From contig CAWATZ010000001.1 of NCBI GenBank assembly GCA_963784995.1, positions 124,001 through 188,000 of the forward strand: a DNA stretch of 64,000 nucleotides. The letters are read 5' to 3'. Each line of letters starts with the position of its first letter. Position 1 is the first letter of the stretch. The notes under the pieces were generated by a model, which was not told the DNA's origin, did no database searches, and saw only the letters and a list, made by a program, of their open reading frames with translations. Below are positions 40,638 through 52,430 of the stretch, piece after piece. Position numbers and translations under genes: made by a program. This DNA comes from CAWATZ01 sp963784995. Lineage in GTDB: Bacteria > Planctomycetota > Planctomycetia > Gemmatales > Gemmataceae.

Positions 40638-43600
40638 ATGAAGTGGACCTGCTGGCAGGCGTTGCTGTGCGGCCTGATCCTTTCCGGGACGATCCGGGCT
40701 GACGGGGCCTTGCCATTCCCCCAGCCAGGCTGGCGTTGTGCGACCTCCGAGCAGCCGGACACCCGGGCCTGGATCGAGCAGGCGCTCGACTTCGCCCGGC
40801 TACGCCAGCAAGCCGTGATTCCGGCCGCGGTTCCGATTTCCGCCAGCTTCACCGAGTCTGGCCGAACGCAGAAACTGCTGATCTATCGCAGCCATCGGGG
40901 GCTCCACGCGGTCAACCTCCAAACGGGCGAGCCGGCCTGGCAGGTGGATTCGCCTCTGAGTCTGGATTTACTGCGGTCCAGTCCGTTAGGGGGTCCGGAC
41001 CTCAACCGCTGGGTCAGGGATTACCAGAACACGTTGCAGCAACCGACTCTCCTGTTTGAGAGCAGCACCGCTGGCACTCTCAGCAGCGACCAGCTTCACG
41101 TCTATGCCATCGAGGACCTGGAGGTCACGCCGCCGCCTTTGCCGCATTATCAGGCGGACACCCGTTTCAGCAGCCGGCTGCGAGCGTATGAGCTGGCCAC
41201 GGGAAAGCCGAAATGGGACGTGGATGGCCGGGATGAGAAACAGCACGAACTGACCAGCAGTTGGATCCTGGGGCCGCCTCTGCCGCTGGCGGGCAAACTC
41301 TGTGTCTTGACCCAGAAGGACCAGGACCTCCGGCTGGTGTGCCTGGATCCCCACAAGGGCACGGTCCTGGCCACGCGGACCCTGGCTGCGGTCAGGGACC
41401 GGATGCAGTCCAGCCTGCGACGCAGGCAGGCCGTCCACCTGGCGGAAGGCGATGGCGTCCTCGTCTGTCCCACCAACGTCGGGGTGATCCTGGGCGTCGA
41501 TGCGGCGACCTGGGACCTCAACTGGGTCTACCCCTATCGGGAGCAAGCGACTCCGACACCCAGCGACGGGTATGAACTCGTTAGCGGCGGCACGTACGGA
41601 CCGCCTCACGGCTTTGTCCTGGGGCCGGGGGGGCGCTTCGTTCAGGCCGCGTGGCTGCGACCGCACTGGCAGGTGTCGCGGCCGGTCATCCAGGATGGCA
41701 AGGTGGTCTTCACCGCTCCAGACGCCGGGGCGGTCCACTGCCTCAACCTGAAGGACGGTTCGCGCGTCTGGTCCCAGGAACGCCGGTACGACGACCTGTA
41801 TCTCGCCGGTGTGGTCAACGGCAAGGTGCTGATCGTCGGCACGCACCAGGTCCGGGCCCTGAGCCTGGCCACGGGCAAGCCGCTGTGGAGCTTGCAGGTT
41901 GGCGTGCCCTCCGGCCAGGGAGTCGCTCGCAACAACGTCTATTACCTGCCGCTCCGGGCTGAGGCCCGGAGCGGCGAACCGGCGATTTGCGCCATTGACG
42001 TGGATCGCGGCACCATTCACGCCCGAACGACGCTGCGCCAGCGGGAAGCGCCCGGCAACTTGATCTTTGCTCAGGGAATGGTTGTCGCCCAGGGGCTGGG
42101 CGAGATTGTCGCTTATTCGCGGCTGGACACCAGGCTGGCCCAGGTCGAGGAGACGCTGAAGAACAATTCGGATGACATCACTGCCCTGGCGGCACGCGGC
42201 AAGGAGTTGCAGGGCAAACGGGTCGAGGCGTTGGAGAAGTATCTGGAGTTCGCCGCTCGCGCTGACAGGGACAAGCTGATTTCGCTGGCCGAGGAGCCGA
42301 ACGTGCGCGTCAGCGCCGCCGTGTGGGCCCAGGGTCGGATTCGGGCGATGCTCGCCTCGGCGACGCCGGAGGAGCAGAACCGGCTGGACCAGCACGCGGC
42401 CGGGTTGTGGCAGGAGTGGCAGGCCCGCCGTTCGCTTGGTGACCTCCGGACCTTTGTCGAGGTTTTCGGCTGGCTGTCGCGCTCCGGCAAGGAAGCGCGG
42501 TTGCAGCTTGCGGAGCGCTTGCTGGACGATCCGGAGAGACGGTCCCAACTGGAGGCGGAACGGCACCTGTACCTGCTGCGTGGTCCCGGCGAGGAGCCGG
42601 CCTTGCAAGCGCGAGGCGCTGGAGTGTCTGGCCCGGCTGAATACCCGGCACGGCCGGCTCCGGGACGCGGGCCATTACTATCGGCTGCTGCGGCGCGATT
42701 TCGCCGGAGTGCTTGTCCGCGACGGCAAGACCGGGGCCGACCTCTTCGACGAGCAGGCCACGGACAAGCGGTTCCTGCTTTACCTGGACGAGCCGGCACG
42801 GTTGGGCAGCGGCAAGGTGCGGATCACCGAGGAGCTGGGCGTCTTCCCGCATCACAACCAGGCTTACCCTCTGGGACAGCTCGGCGAGCGGCTGCCATTC
42901 TTTCAGGAGAACAGGCTGACGGTGGCCTTGCAGTCGCACGCGCTGCGCGTCCTCGACCCGGCCGGCAATGAGAAATGGGAACGGCTGCTGTCTCCAACCA
43001 CGTTTCCGGAACTGGTCCAGGCGGACGTACCGCCCGGCACGACCGGGTTGTCGTACCGGAACCTGGGCCATCTGGTGGTGCTGCCGCTGGGCCACCGGGT
43101 CTTCGGCGTTGATCCGATCCACCGCACGCTCCTCTGGGAGAAGGACCTTTGTCCCGACGGCGCAGCCCGCGGACTGGGAACGGCCCCGCCCCGGTTAATC
43201 CAGGTGACGGTCGATCCGCGCGAGCCGGAGCTGCTGGCGACCTATCCGGACGGCTGGGTGCAGCGGCCGGGCAGCGGGGCCGTCCTCGAGACGGGCGTTT
43301 TGTGCTTGCAGATGCGCGACGGTCTGGTTGGGGTCAACCCCCTCACGGGCCGGACCCTGTGGACTCGGGCGGACGTCAACCCGAACAGTCGCATCTTCGG
43401 CCACGACCAGGTCCTCTTTGTCGTCGAGATGAAAGAGAACAGGGCGATCACGACCAGGGCCTTGCGCATCCAGGACGGCGTCGCGATCAAGTTACCCGAC
43501 TTCTCTACCCTGTACCCGAAGCGCGTGGGCCGGGCCGGCCGGACCCTGGTGCTGCGCGAACCTGGCCCTGGCGATACCATGACGCTGCGGCTGCACGACC

Positions 43601-44258
43601 TGGTCCGCGGCCAGGACACGTGGAAGCGCTCGTTCCCGCGTGGATCGATCCTGCTGAAGCCGGTGGACGCCGGCCTGGCGGGCGTGATCGAGCCGGACGG
43701 CAAGGTCCACGTGATCGACGTGGGTAAGAACCGGGAAGTGCTGACGGGCCAGGTCGATCCCCGGCAATTCGCCTGGGCGTCGCAAATCTGGCTGCTGGCC
43801 GACGCCCAGGACTTCTTCCTGGCCAGCAATCAGCCGCGGGACCCACTGGCGTCGGAACTGGGCGAGATCCCCTCGAACCTGCTCGCCGGAGCGGGCCTGC
43901 ACAACATCCCGGTCAATGGCGAGATCTGCTGTCTCAACGCGGCAAACGGCAAACTGCGCTGGCGGAGGCCGGTAACCAACCAGATGCTGGTGCTGGAGCA
44001 CTTTCACGAGCTGCCGTTCGTCCTGCTGACCGCACGCTCTTCGGCGGATGCCAACCGCTTCGACCGGGGAATGGCCAGGGTCCGGAGCGTGCGCAGCATC
44101 CAGAAGAGCGACGGCGAGATCACGTACGACAACGACAAGCTCCCCAACGGAACGTACTTCCATACGCTGAACGTCAATCCGCGCCCGGCAAGGTGGAGCT
44201 TGTCGGCGGTCAGCTGAAGATCATCCACCATCTCTGCGGGGACGTGGGGGAACGGTAA
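40638..44258 (+). CDS. Secreted PQQ-like double beta-propeller protein (copy 1), two frame breaks
   Basis: About 1,205 residues across three frames. The start is at the ATG after GAGGGAAAGGA. Signal peptide MKWTCWQALLCGLILSGTIR. A first PQQ-like propeller (about 70-490) has blades such as LKDGSRVWSQERRYDDLYLA and GVVNGKVLIVGTHQVRALSL. A helical linker (about 495-690) follows, then a second propeller (about 700-1190: LGHLVVLPLGHRVFGVDPI, MRDGLVGVNPLTGRTLW). Frame breaks: near 42608-42612 (one extra base) and near 44185 (one missing base). Repairing the latter gives PGKVELVGGQLKIIHHL and a stop at 44256-44258, matching copy 2. No catalytic residues are evident; an extracytoplasmic binding protein is likely. 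Copy 2 follows 32 bases later. Confidence 0.75.
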
Positions 44259-44290
44259 GAGAGGCTGAACTGTCGCTGGAGGAAATCCCG

Positions 44291-47200
44291 ATGACGCGGT
44301 CCCATCAGGTTGTCTTGCCGTGCCTTCTGGTCCTTCTGGGCTGCACCGGTCCCGCCTGGGCCGGCGACCCCAGTACGCCGGTCGATTGGCCTGTCTACCG
44401 AGGAACGCCCGGCCGCAATGGCATCGTCCGCGGCGGCGATTTGCCGCACCTGGAAGCACGCTGGCGCAAGCTGCTGGCCGAGCAATCGACCACTCGGAAG
44501 TGGATCGATGAGATAAGCCGGTTCATCCAGGAGAAGAAGGCCCCGTTCTTACCGGCCGCGTTCCCCATCACGACCACCATCACGACCCGAGATGGCAGGC
44601 CCGTGCCGCTGCTGATCTATCGCAGCCACTGGGGCCTGTATGTGTACGATCTCCGGAGCAGCTCCATGAGGTGGCGTGCGCCCTCGGCCTGGAGCATGGA
44701 CACGATGGTGTCCAAGCCGCAAAAGCAGCCGGCCCTCACCCAGTGGGCGGAGTATTACCTCCAGACGCTGCAACAGCCGACCCTGCTGTTCTCCAATGGC
44801 GTCGTTGGCACTCTCAGCACCGACAACCTTCACGTTTACGCCATCGAGGACCTGGCGGTCGCACCGCCGTTGTTGCAAACGGAATTCGACCTCTTCAACC
44901 GGCGTCTTCCACCGCGCTACGATCCGTCGGTTACCGATGCCATCCAGCACAATCGACTGCAAGCCTATTTCCTGGAGACCGGCAAGCTGAAGTGGGAGGT
45001 CGGCGGCCGGAATGGCGGCGACCTGAACGGTTCCTTCTACCTGGGAGCGCCGCTGCCCTTGAACGATCGGCTCTACGTCCTGCTGGAGAAGGAAGGGAAG
45101 ATTGCCCTGGTTTGCCTGGATGCGCACCGCGGCGGACTGCTGGACAAGGTAGACCTGTACCATCCGGCCCTGCCGCTGCTGGAAGATAGCGGCCGGCGGA
45201 TGCAGGCCGCGCACCTGGCCTTCGCCGAGGGCCGGCTGATCTGTCCCACCAATGCCGGCGCCGTGGTTGCGGTCGATGCCAGCACCCACAAGGTCCTCTG
45301 GACCTACTCCTATCGCAAGGCGGACCCGGATCAGCCGAAGCCCGTGGAGGCCAAACCCGGCACGCCCCGGCCTTCGTTCTGGGCGGTGACCGCTCCGATC
45401 ATTGAAGGAAACCGAGTGATCTTCACCGCCCCCGACGCCCGGAGCGTCCACTGCATCGACCTGCGCACCGGCAAGAAGGTCTGGACGCACTTCCGGCAGG
45501 AGGGCGACCTGTTCCTGGCCGGCGTCTTCAAGGACAGGGTGCTGCTGGTCGGCCGGCACAAGGTGCGAGCGCTGAGTCTGAACCTGGGCAAGGAGCAGTG
45601 GAGCCTGGAAGTGGGCATGCCCTCTGGCCAGGGCATTGCCAGCGACACCTATTACTACCTGCCGCTGCGAGCCGACGCGAAACGGGGCGAGCCGGGAGTC
45701 TGCGCCATCGACGTTGCCCGGGGCGAGATTTACACTCACGCTCGCTCCCCCCGGAAGGAAGTGCCCGGGAACCTGATCTTTGCCGAGGGCCAGGTGATCT
45801 CCCAGAGTCTGAATGAGATTGTCGCTTACCCGCAACTCCGGGACCACCAGGCCCAGCAAGACGCCCTGCTGAAGCAAAACCCCGATGACCCGATGGCGTT
45901 AACCGATCGCGGCGCGATCCGGCTGGAGCAGGGCGATCTCCGGGGAGCGATCGCCGATCTGAGCCGGGCCGTCAAGACTGCCCCGGCGGGACAGGTCAAG
46001 GGACGGGCCCGGCTGCGGCTGTACGAGGCGTTCACGGCCTATTTCCGCAGCGACTTCAAGTCGGCCCAGCAATTCGCGAAGGAATATGAGGAGGTCTGTA
46101 CGACCGTCCTGGAGGAAGAACTCCCCGGCGGGGATGCCGGAAAAGCCGTAGGGAACGCCCTCCGTGGCGTTCCGCAGGAGGCGCTGCGCCGGCGCTTCAC
46201 CTTCCTGACCTTGGTGGCCCGGGGGCTGGAATCGCAGCGGGAGCTGGCCCTTGCCCTCGCGAAATACGAGGCGATCGGCAAGCTGCTCGGCCTGAAGGAC
46301 CTGCCTCCTCTTGCGGACGAACCCGGCGTGCGAGTCGCCGCGGACCTCTGGGCGCGGGATCGAATCCGGGCTCTGTTCGCCGCCGCGGCTCCCAAGGAAC
46401 GGCAAGCCCTGGACAATTACGTCGCCCAGCGCGAGATCCAGGCTCGAAAGAACAAGTCCCTGAATGACCTGCGCGAGTTTGTGCGCTTGTTCGGCTCGGC
46501 GGGCCAGGCCGGCAAGGAAGCACGCCTGCGGCTGGTGGAACGTCTGATCGAAGACGAAGGCCCCCTGTCGCTGCTGGAGGCGGAGCAGCATCTGGAGCTG
46601 CTGCGCGGCCCCGGGTCGGACCCGGAATGGTCGGGCCGGGCCGTCGAAGGGCTGGCCCGGCTCAGCGTCCGCAAGGGGCTGCTCAAGGATGCCGGGTATT
46701 ACTCTCGGCTGCTGCGGCGCGACTTTGCCCAGGTTCCGATCCGCGATGGGAAGACGGGGGCCGACCTCTTCGACGAGCAAACCGGCGACAAACGGATGCT
46801 GCCTTACCTGGATGAGCCGGGAGAGCTGAGGAGCGGGGACCGGCTCCGGGTGAGCGAGGAGCGCGGCTCGTTCCCGCGGCAGAAGGGCACGTACCTGCTG
46901 GGTCAGGCCGGCGAGCCCTTGCCGTTCTTTCAGGACCATCACCTGGCGTTGCGTGCCAGGACGCACAGTCTCCACCTGCTCGAACGGCCCGGCGGCGCGG
47001 AGAAGTGGCAGCAGCCGCTCACGGAGACCCGGTTCTGGGGCCTGGTTCCCCCGCGGCCCGCTGTCCGCGCCGAAGTTCTCGTACCGGAACCTCGGCCATC
47101 TGGTGGTGCTGCCGGTCAGCCACAAAGTGTTCGGCATCGATCCGATCAATCGCCAGTTGCTCTGGGAGCGGGACGTTCGCGCCGGTGGAACGGAAACGGA

Positions 47201-48284
47201 CCCGTTTGATCGGGTGCTCCTGGAACCTACTGTCCTGATGATCGACCCGATCGATGGAGCGATGCTCGTTGGTTACGCGGACGGCCTGGTCCACTGGGTC
47301 GGCGCCGAGATGGTGTTGAGCGCCAACGTCCTTTGCCTGCGGATGCGGGACGGGTTGGCCGGGATCGACCCTCTCACGGGGAGGACCCTCTGGCTCCGCC
47401 CCGGCGGCAGTCCCCGCTGCCGCATCTTCGGCGAAGGCGAGGCTGTTTTCGTGGTCGATCTGAACGACAAGGACCAGCCCATCGGCACGCAGGCGCTGCG
47501 CATCAGCGATGGCGTTTCGGTCAAGGCACCCGATTTCGCGGCCCTGTATGCGAAACGGGTCGGGCGGTCCGGCAGGACCCTGGCGGTGTCCGAACCCGGC
47601 CCGAACGAGGGAACGATCCTCCACTTGTACGACGTCCTCAGCGGCAAAGACCTCTGGAAGGGGGACTTTCCGGCTCGCTCGACCCTGCTGCGCTCCGTGG
47701 ACCCGGACCTGGTTGGCATGGTCGAGCCGGACGGCAAGGTGCGCGTGGTCAGTCTTCGCCAGCGCAAGGAGGTGTTGCAGGCCGAGGTCGATCCCAGGCA
47801 CGTCAAGGAAGCCATGATGGTCTGGCTGCTGGCGGATTCCGGGAGCTTCTACCTGGCCGTCAGCAACCCCCACGACCCGAAGGCGTTGCCCCGCGGCGGC
47901 GCCCGATCGAACCTGTGGCCAGGCACCGGGTTGCACGACGTCGCCGTCAACGGAGCCGTTTACTGCTTCAACGCCCAGACCGGTAAGAAAGTCTGGTGCA
48001 GCATGGTCCCCAACCAGATGCTGGTGCTGGAACACTTCCGCGAGCTTCCGTTCCTCCTGTTTACCGCGTGGACGCCGAAGGACGCTCAGGAGGAGGAAAT
48101 CGGAAAACGACGGGTCAGCGTCCGGAGCATTCGGAAAAGCACTGGCGAGACGGCGTACGAGAAGAGGGATCTGGCCTCGGAAACTCCGTTTCACGCTCTG
48201 AACGTCCATGCCCCGGCCGGCAAGGTGGAGCTGGTCAGCGGCGAGGTGAAGATCATCCACCATCTGTCGGAGACAGGTCGCTGA
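44291..48284 (+). CDS. Secreted PQQ-like double beta-propeller protein (copy 2), one frame break
   Basis: About 1,330 residues. The ATG follows a GGAGG site. Signal peptide MTRSHQVVLPCLLVLLGCTG, then DWPVYRGTPGRNG, the usual opening of planctomycete PQQ-like propellers. Blades include LRTGKKVWTHFRQEGDLFLA and GVFKDRVLLVGRHKVRALSL. The helical linker holds a TPR-like unit (NPDDPMALTDRGAIRLEQGD). The second propeller starts near residue 880 (ADLFDEQTGDKRMLPYLDEP). A single missing base near 47070 separates VPPRPAVRA from PKFSYRNLGHLVVLP. Blade-for-blade similarity to copy 1 indicates tandem duplication. The 3' end overlaps the convergent kinase gene by 32 bases. Confidence 0.78.
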
Positions 48285-48753
48285 GTGGATCCGCCTGGCT
48301 CTCCTCGACCCAATCGGAAACCACGAACCCGGCCTCTGTCAGCCGGACGTGAAACAGCTGGTCAAACCCCTCGGCCCGGCTGGGCCGTTCCAGCTTGCTC
48401 ATGGTCGCATGCAGGGCCACGTCCGGCACGCGCTGCACTCCCTGGCGTGCCGCGTTACGGGCCTTGCAGTCCTCCATCCGCGATTCAAAGTAATAGCCGA
48501 CGACCGTGGCACCAAATGACCGGCCCAGGCCGATCAGCGGCGTCCGGTCGGCCGGCGTCGGGTTGGTGTTGTCCACGACCACCGAGCGGCCCTGAGCCAG
48601 GGCCTCGGCAATGAGGTTCTCCTGGCGGCGGTTGCGGTCCTTGTTGTGGCGGAAATTGTCCTTGCTGACGTGGACGTGCGTGGCCGAGAAACGTGAGTGG
48701 TACAGCGTGGACTTGCCGGAGGCTTGCAGGCCGATGAAGATCACCAGTTCCAC
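48253..48753 (-). CDS. P-loop kinase, polynucleotide-kinase/Zeta-like
   Basis: A 166-residue protein. I selected the GTG at 48753 because GCCGGAGC precedes it and homology begins at VELVIFIGLQASGKST, whose P-loop GLQASGKST is residues 8-16. Next come the HVSKDNFRHNK segment (Asp as in T4 PNK-type kinases), VVVDNTNPTPADR and an Arg-rich lid (MEDCKARNAARQGVQRVP). This is the compact ATPase-kinase fold that phosphorylates nucleic-acid ends, small RNAs or sugars; the substrate is unknown. The longer open frame upstream is not supported. It converges with the PQQ-like gene. Confidence 0.75.
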   Translation of the reverse strand: MELVIFIGLQASGKSTLYHSRFSATHVHVSKDNFRHNKDRNRRQENLIAEALAQGRSVVVDNTNPTPADRTPLIGLGRSFGATVVGYYFESRMEDCKARNAARQGVQRVPDVALHATMSKLERPSRAEGFDQLFHVRLTEAGFVVSDWVEESQADPLSDLSPTDGG

Positions 48754-48922
48754 GTTTGCTCCGGCGAGAAGTTCACGGGGCCGTGTCCCATTGCTGGTGC
48801 CAGGAGGGGAGCCAGCGCGGCGGGCTGATCCGGGTATCGGGTCAGGATCGGCAGAGAGCAGCCTGCCTGGACCAGCCCGGGTGCGGTGGAGCGCCCCTCC
48901 TGGCCTATGCAACGCAATGACA

Positions 48923-48965
48923 GGGCCTCGCTGTGTCCCGTCCCTTTCCGGGTACAGCGAGGCCC
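48923..48965. terminator. Hairpin after ppdK
   Basis: Perfect 12-bp arms GGGCCTCGCTGT and ACAGCGAGGCCC (48923-48934 and 48954-48965), 22 bases beyond the ppdK stop on the minus strand. There is no clear T-run, so factor-independent termination is uncertain. Confidence 0.55.
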
Positions 48966-48986
48966 GCGTTGTTTCCGGCCAGCGGG

Positions 48987-51731
48987 TTACTTCCCCAGCG
49001 CCGCCTGTGCGGCCGCCAGACGGGCGATCGGCACCCGGAACGGGCTGCAGCTGACGTAGTTCAGCCCGATCTTGTGGCAGAACTTGACCGAGTCCGGATC
49101 GCCGCCATGCTCGCCGCAGATGCCGATCTTCAGATCCGGCCGGCTGCCGCGTCCCTTCTCGACGCCAATCTTCATCAACCCGCCGACGCCATCGAAGTCG
49201 ATGGTCTGGAAGGGATCGCGTGGCGCCAGGTCGTGATCGAGGTAATAGCGGATGAATGTGCCATAATCGTCCCGGCTCATGCCCAGGCCGGTCTGGGTCA
49301 GGTCGTTGGTGCCGAAGCTGAAGAACTGGGCTTCCGTGGCAATCTGGTCAGCGACGACACAGGCCCGGGGCAGTTCGATCATGGTGCCGACCAGGTAGGG
49401 TATCTCGATCTTCTTCTCCTTGAAGACGGCTTTCGCCGTTTCACGTACCAGCTTGGCCTGGGCCTTCAGCTCGGTCAGGAAGCCCACCAGCGGGATCATG
49501 ATCTCCGGCTCGACCTTGATCCCTTCCTTCTGGACGTTGCAGGCGGCCTCGAAGATGGCCCGGGCCTGCATGGCGGTGATTTCCGGGTAGACGATGCCCA
49601 GCCGGCAGCCGCGGAAGCCGAGCATCGGATTGAACTCGTGCAGCCCCTTGACGCGCTCGGCGATCACCTCCACCGGCACCTTCATCCGGCTGGCCATCTC
49701 CTGCTGTCCCTTGGCGTCGTGCGGCAGGAACTCGTGCAGCGGCGGGTCGAGAGTGCGGATGGTCACCGGATAGCCCTTCATGGCCCGGAAGATGCCCTCG
49801 AAGTCGGCACGCTGGAACGGCAGCAGCTTGTCCAGGGCCGCCTTGCGCTCCTGCGGGGTGCCGGCCAGGATCATCTCGCGCATGGGCTCGATGTGGTCGA
49901 AGAACATGTGCTCGGTCCGGCACAGGCCGATGCCCTCGGCCCCGAAGGCGATGGCCTGGGCCGCCTGGTCGGGCTTGTCGGCGTTGGTGCGGATCTTCAG
50001 CTTGCGGGCGCTGTCCGCCCAGCCCATCAGCTTGGCGTACAGCTGGTAAACGGGCGATTGCTCCGGTTTGAGCGTCTTCTCAACCAGGACCTGGATCACC
50101 TCGCTGGGCTTGGTCGCCACCTGGCCGGCCATGACCTCGCCGGTGAAGCCGTCCACGCTGATGAAGTCGTTCTCCTTCAGGACGTGCTTGCCCACGGTGA
50201 CCGTGCGCTTCTGATAATCGATCTGGAGGGCCCCGCAGCCGACGACGCAGACCTTGCCCATCTGCCGGCTGACCAGGGCGGCATGCGACGAGGCACCGCC
50301 GAAGGCGGTCAGGATGCCGTCGGCCGCCTGCATGCCGCGGATGTCCTCGGGGCTCGTCTCGCGCCGAACCAGGATGACCCGGCCGCCCGGGTCGCGCTTG
50401 CCGTGGCTATCGGGTTTGCCGTACTTGTGGACGTGGTCCTCGGCATCGTCGGCAAAGAATTTGATCCGACCCGTGGCCGCCCCGGGACCGGCGTGAATGC
50501 CCCTGGCCAGCAGCCGGCCTTCGGCGATGGCCTTGCGCTTGGCCTCGGGATCAAAGATCGGCTGCAGCAGCTGGTTCAGGTCGTCGGGCGGCACCCAGTC
50601 GGCCGAGATGGCGGTTTCCTTGCTGATCAGCCCTTCATCGACAAAGTCCACCGCGAAGCGCACGGCGGCGAAGCCGGTCCGCTTGCCGTTGCGCGTTTGC
50701 AGCATCCACAGCTTGCCCTTCTGGACCGTGAACTCGATGTCCTGCACGTTCTTGTAGTGATGCTCCAGCTTGTTGCGGATCTCTTCCAGCTGGTGGTAGA
50801 CGTTGGGCATCTCCTTTTGCAGCTCGGCGATCTTCTTGGGCGTGCGGATGCCGGCGACAACGTCTTCGCCCTGGGCGTTGATCAGGTATTCGCCATAGAA
50901 GACCTTCTCGCCGGTGGCCGGGTCGCGCGTGAAAGCGACGCCCGTGGCGCAATCGTCGCCCATGTTGCCGAACACCATCGAGCAGATGTTGGCCGCCGTC
51001 CCCCAGTCATGGGGATAGCCGTACTGCCGGCGATAGACGATGGCCCGCTCGTTGTTCCACGAGCCGAACACGGCCGCGATCGCGCCCCACATTTGCTCGT
51101 AGGGATCCTCGGGGAAGTCCTTGCCCTTCTTCTCCTTGACGGCGGCCTTGAAGCGCTTGACCAGCTCTTTCAGGTCGGCCACGTTCAGCTGGGTGTCGAA
51201 CTGGACTCCGCGCTGGTGCTTCAGATCGTGCAGGATCACTTCAAAGGGGTCGATCTCGGTCTTGGATTGCGGTTTGAGATCGAGGACCACGTCGCCGTAC
51301 ATCTGCACAAAGCGGCGATAGCTGTCCCAGGCGAAGCGCTCGTTGCCGGTCTTCTCGATCAGGCCGCGCAGGGTGGCCTCGTTCAGCCCAATGTTGAGCA
51401 CGGTGTCCATCATGCCCGGCATGCTCACCCGGGCCCCGGAGCGGCACGAGACCAGCAGCGGGTTCTTCGGGTCGCCGAACTTCGCGCCCATCGCCTGCTC
51501 GGTCCTGGCCATGGCCTGGGCCACCTGGTCCTTCAGTTCGGGCGGGTAGCTGTGGTTGTTGGCGTCGTAGTAATTGCAGCACTCGGTGGTGATGGTGAAG
51601 CCGGCGGGCACAGGCAGACCGATGTTGGTCATCTCGGCCAGGTTGGCGCCCTTGCCGCCGAGAAGGTTCTTCATGTCGGCCCGGCCTTCCGCTTTGCCGT
51701 TGCCGAAGAAATAGACGTACTTCGTAGTCAT
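48987..51731 (-). CDS. ppdK: Pyruvate, phosphate dikinase
   Basis: A 914-residue enzyme that interconverts pyruvate, ATP and phosphate with phosphoenolpyruvate, AMP and diphosphate. The N-terminal nucleotide-binding domain begins VYFFGNGKAEGRADMKNLLG then GGKGANLAEM. The central phosphohistidine domain has the catalytic His in GGASSHAALVSRQMGK. The C-terminal PEP domain shows GIGLCRTEHMFF, MLGFRGCRLGIVYPE, the catalytic Cys region GICGEHGGDP and FGTNDLTQTGLGMSRDD. It is full length with an intact frame. It is monocistronic, with hairpins on both sides. In anaerobic or mixotrophic lifestyles it may work in glycolysis or gluconeogenesis. Confidence 0.97.
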   Translation of the reverse strand: MTTKYVYFFGNGKAEGRADMKNLLGGKGANLAEMTNIGLPVPAGFTITTECCNYYDANNHSYPPELKDQVAQAMARTEQAMGAKFGDPKNPLLVSCRSGARVSMPGMMDTVLNIGLNEATLRGLIEKTGNERFAWDSYRRFVQMYGDVVLDLKPQSKTEIDPFEVILHDLKHQRGVQFDTQLNVADLKELVKRFKAAVKEKKGKDFPEDPYEQMWGAIAAVFGSWNNERAIVYRRQYGYPHDWGTAANICSMVFGNMGDDCATGVAFTRDPATGEKVFYGEYLINAQGEDVVAGIRTPKKIAELQKEMPNVYHQLEEIRNKLEHHYKNVQDIEFTVQKGKLWMLQTRNGKRTGFAAVRFAVDFVDEGLISKETAISADWVPPDDLNQLLQPIFDPEAKRKAIAEGRLLARGIHAGPGAATGRIKFFADDAEDHVHKYGKPDSHGKRDPGGRVILVRRETSPEDIRGMQAADGILTAFGGASSHAALVSRQMGKVCVVGCGALQIDYQKRTVTVGKHVLKENDFISVDGFTGEVMAGQVATKPSEVIQVLVEKTLKPEQSPVYQLYAKLMGWADSARKLKIRTNADKPDQAAQAIAFGAEGIGLCRTEHMFFDHIEPMREMILAGTPQERKAALDKLLPFQRADFEGIFRAMKGYPVTIRTLDPPLHEFLPHDAKGQQEMASRMKVPVEVIAERVKGLHEFNPMLGFRGCRLGIVYPEITAMQARAIFEAACNVQKEGIKVEPEIMIPLVGFLTELKAQAKLVRETAKAVFKEKKIEIPYLVGTMIELPRACVVADQIATEAQFFSFGTNDLTQTGLGMSRDDYGTFIRYYLDHDLAPRDPFQTIDFDGVGGLMKIGVEKGRGSRPDLKIGICGEHGGDPDSVKFCHKIGLNYVSCSPFRVPIARLAAAQAALGK

Positions 51732-51864
51732 GGATCTCTCGTGTCTGGTTCAGCCGGCACCCGGCAGCAACGCCGGCCGGCATGGAGGACATCCCTCACG
51801 CCCGCGAATAGTTGCAGGAAATGTATGGATTGCGGGGGGATTGGTCAACCGAAGCGGAGATGAA

Positions 51865-51893
51865 CCCGTGGGTCGCGCGGCGCGACCCACGGG
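51865..51893. repeat. Perfect 13-bp-arm palindrome (CCCGTGGGTCGCG)
   Basis: Arms 51865-51877 and 51881-51893 with a 3-base loop, downstream of the FKBP gene (stop at 51914) and upstream of ppdK. The tight loop would form a very stable RNA hairpin about 20 bases past the FKBP stop, so it may help terminate that transcript. Confidence 0.75.
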
Positions 51894-51913
51894 AATCGGA
51901 GCAAGAGCAAAGG

Positions 51914-52351
51914 TCACTTGACCTTGAGCAGTTCGACCTCGAAGATCAGCTCGGCCTTCGGGGGAATGACGGGCGGCCGGCCCTCCTCGCCGTAGGCCAG
52001 CTTGTAGGGGATGATCAGCTTGCGCTTGCCGCCGACCTTCATGCCGGCCACGCCCTCATCCCAGCCCTGGATCACCATGCGCGCACCGAGCTTGAACTCG
52101 AACGGCTTGCCCCTGTCCACGCTGCTGTCAAACTTCTTGCCGTTGGTCAACCAGCCGGTGTAATGGACCTCCACCGTGTCACCTTTCTTGGCCTCGGCGC
52201 CCGTGCCGGCCTTCAGGTCCTGATACTTCAGTCCCGAGTCGGTCGTGATCGTCTTGGGCTGCTCCTTCTTCTCCTGAGCTTCGCCTGAGAGGGACATCCC
52301 CACAAACAGGCAGGCCACGATGGCCAGCGAAAGCAGAGTGTGTGTCGTCAC
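51914..52351 (-). CDS. Exported FKBP-type peptidyl-prolyl isomerase (copy 1)
   Basis: A 145-residue protein. I chose the GTG at 52351, 8 bases from AAGGAG; the longer ORF from 52453 enters the neighbour. Signal peptide TTHTLLSLAIVACLFVGMSL. A single FKBP domain follows: SGLKYQDLKAGTG, DTVEVHYTGWLTNGKKFDSS, the drug-site strand FKLGARMVIQGWDEGVAGMK and a C-terminal IPPKAELIFEVELLKV. It catalyses cis-trans isomerisation of proline bonds in exported proteins. A paralogue lies immediately upstream (80-base gap), with the core sequence highly similar, so the pair came from tandem duplication. Confidence 0.92.
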   Translation of the reverse strand: MTTHTLLSLAIVACLFVGMSLSGEAQEKKEQPKTITTDSGLKYQDLKAGTGAEAKKGDTVEVHYTGWLTNGKKFDSSVDRGKPFEFKLGARMVIQGWDEGVAGMKVGGKRKLIIPYKLAYGEEGRPPVIPPKAELIFEVELLKVK

Positions 52352-52430
52352 GTGCAATTCTCCTTTGCTAGAACTGAGGGCGGACTCCACGGGCGAATTG
52401 CTGTCGTCGCCGACAGTCATTGCCTGGCGG

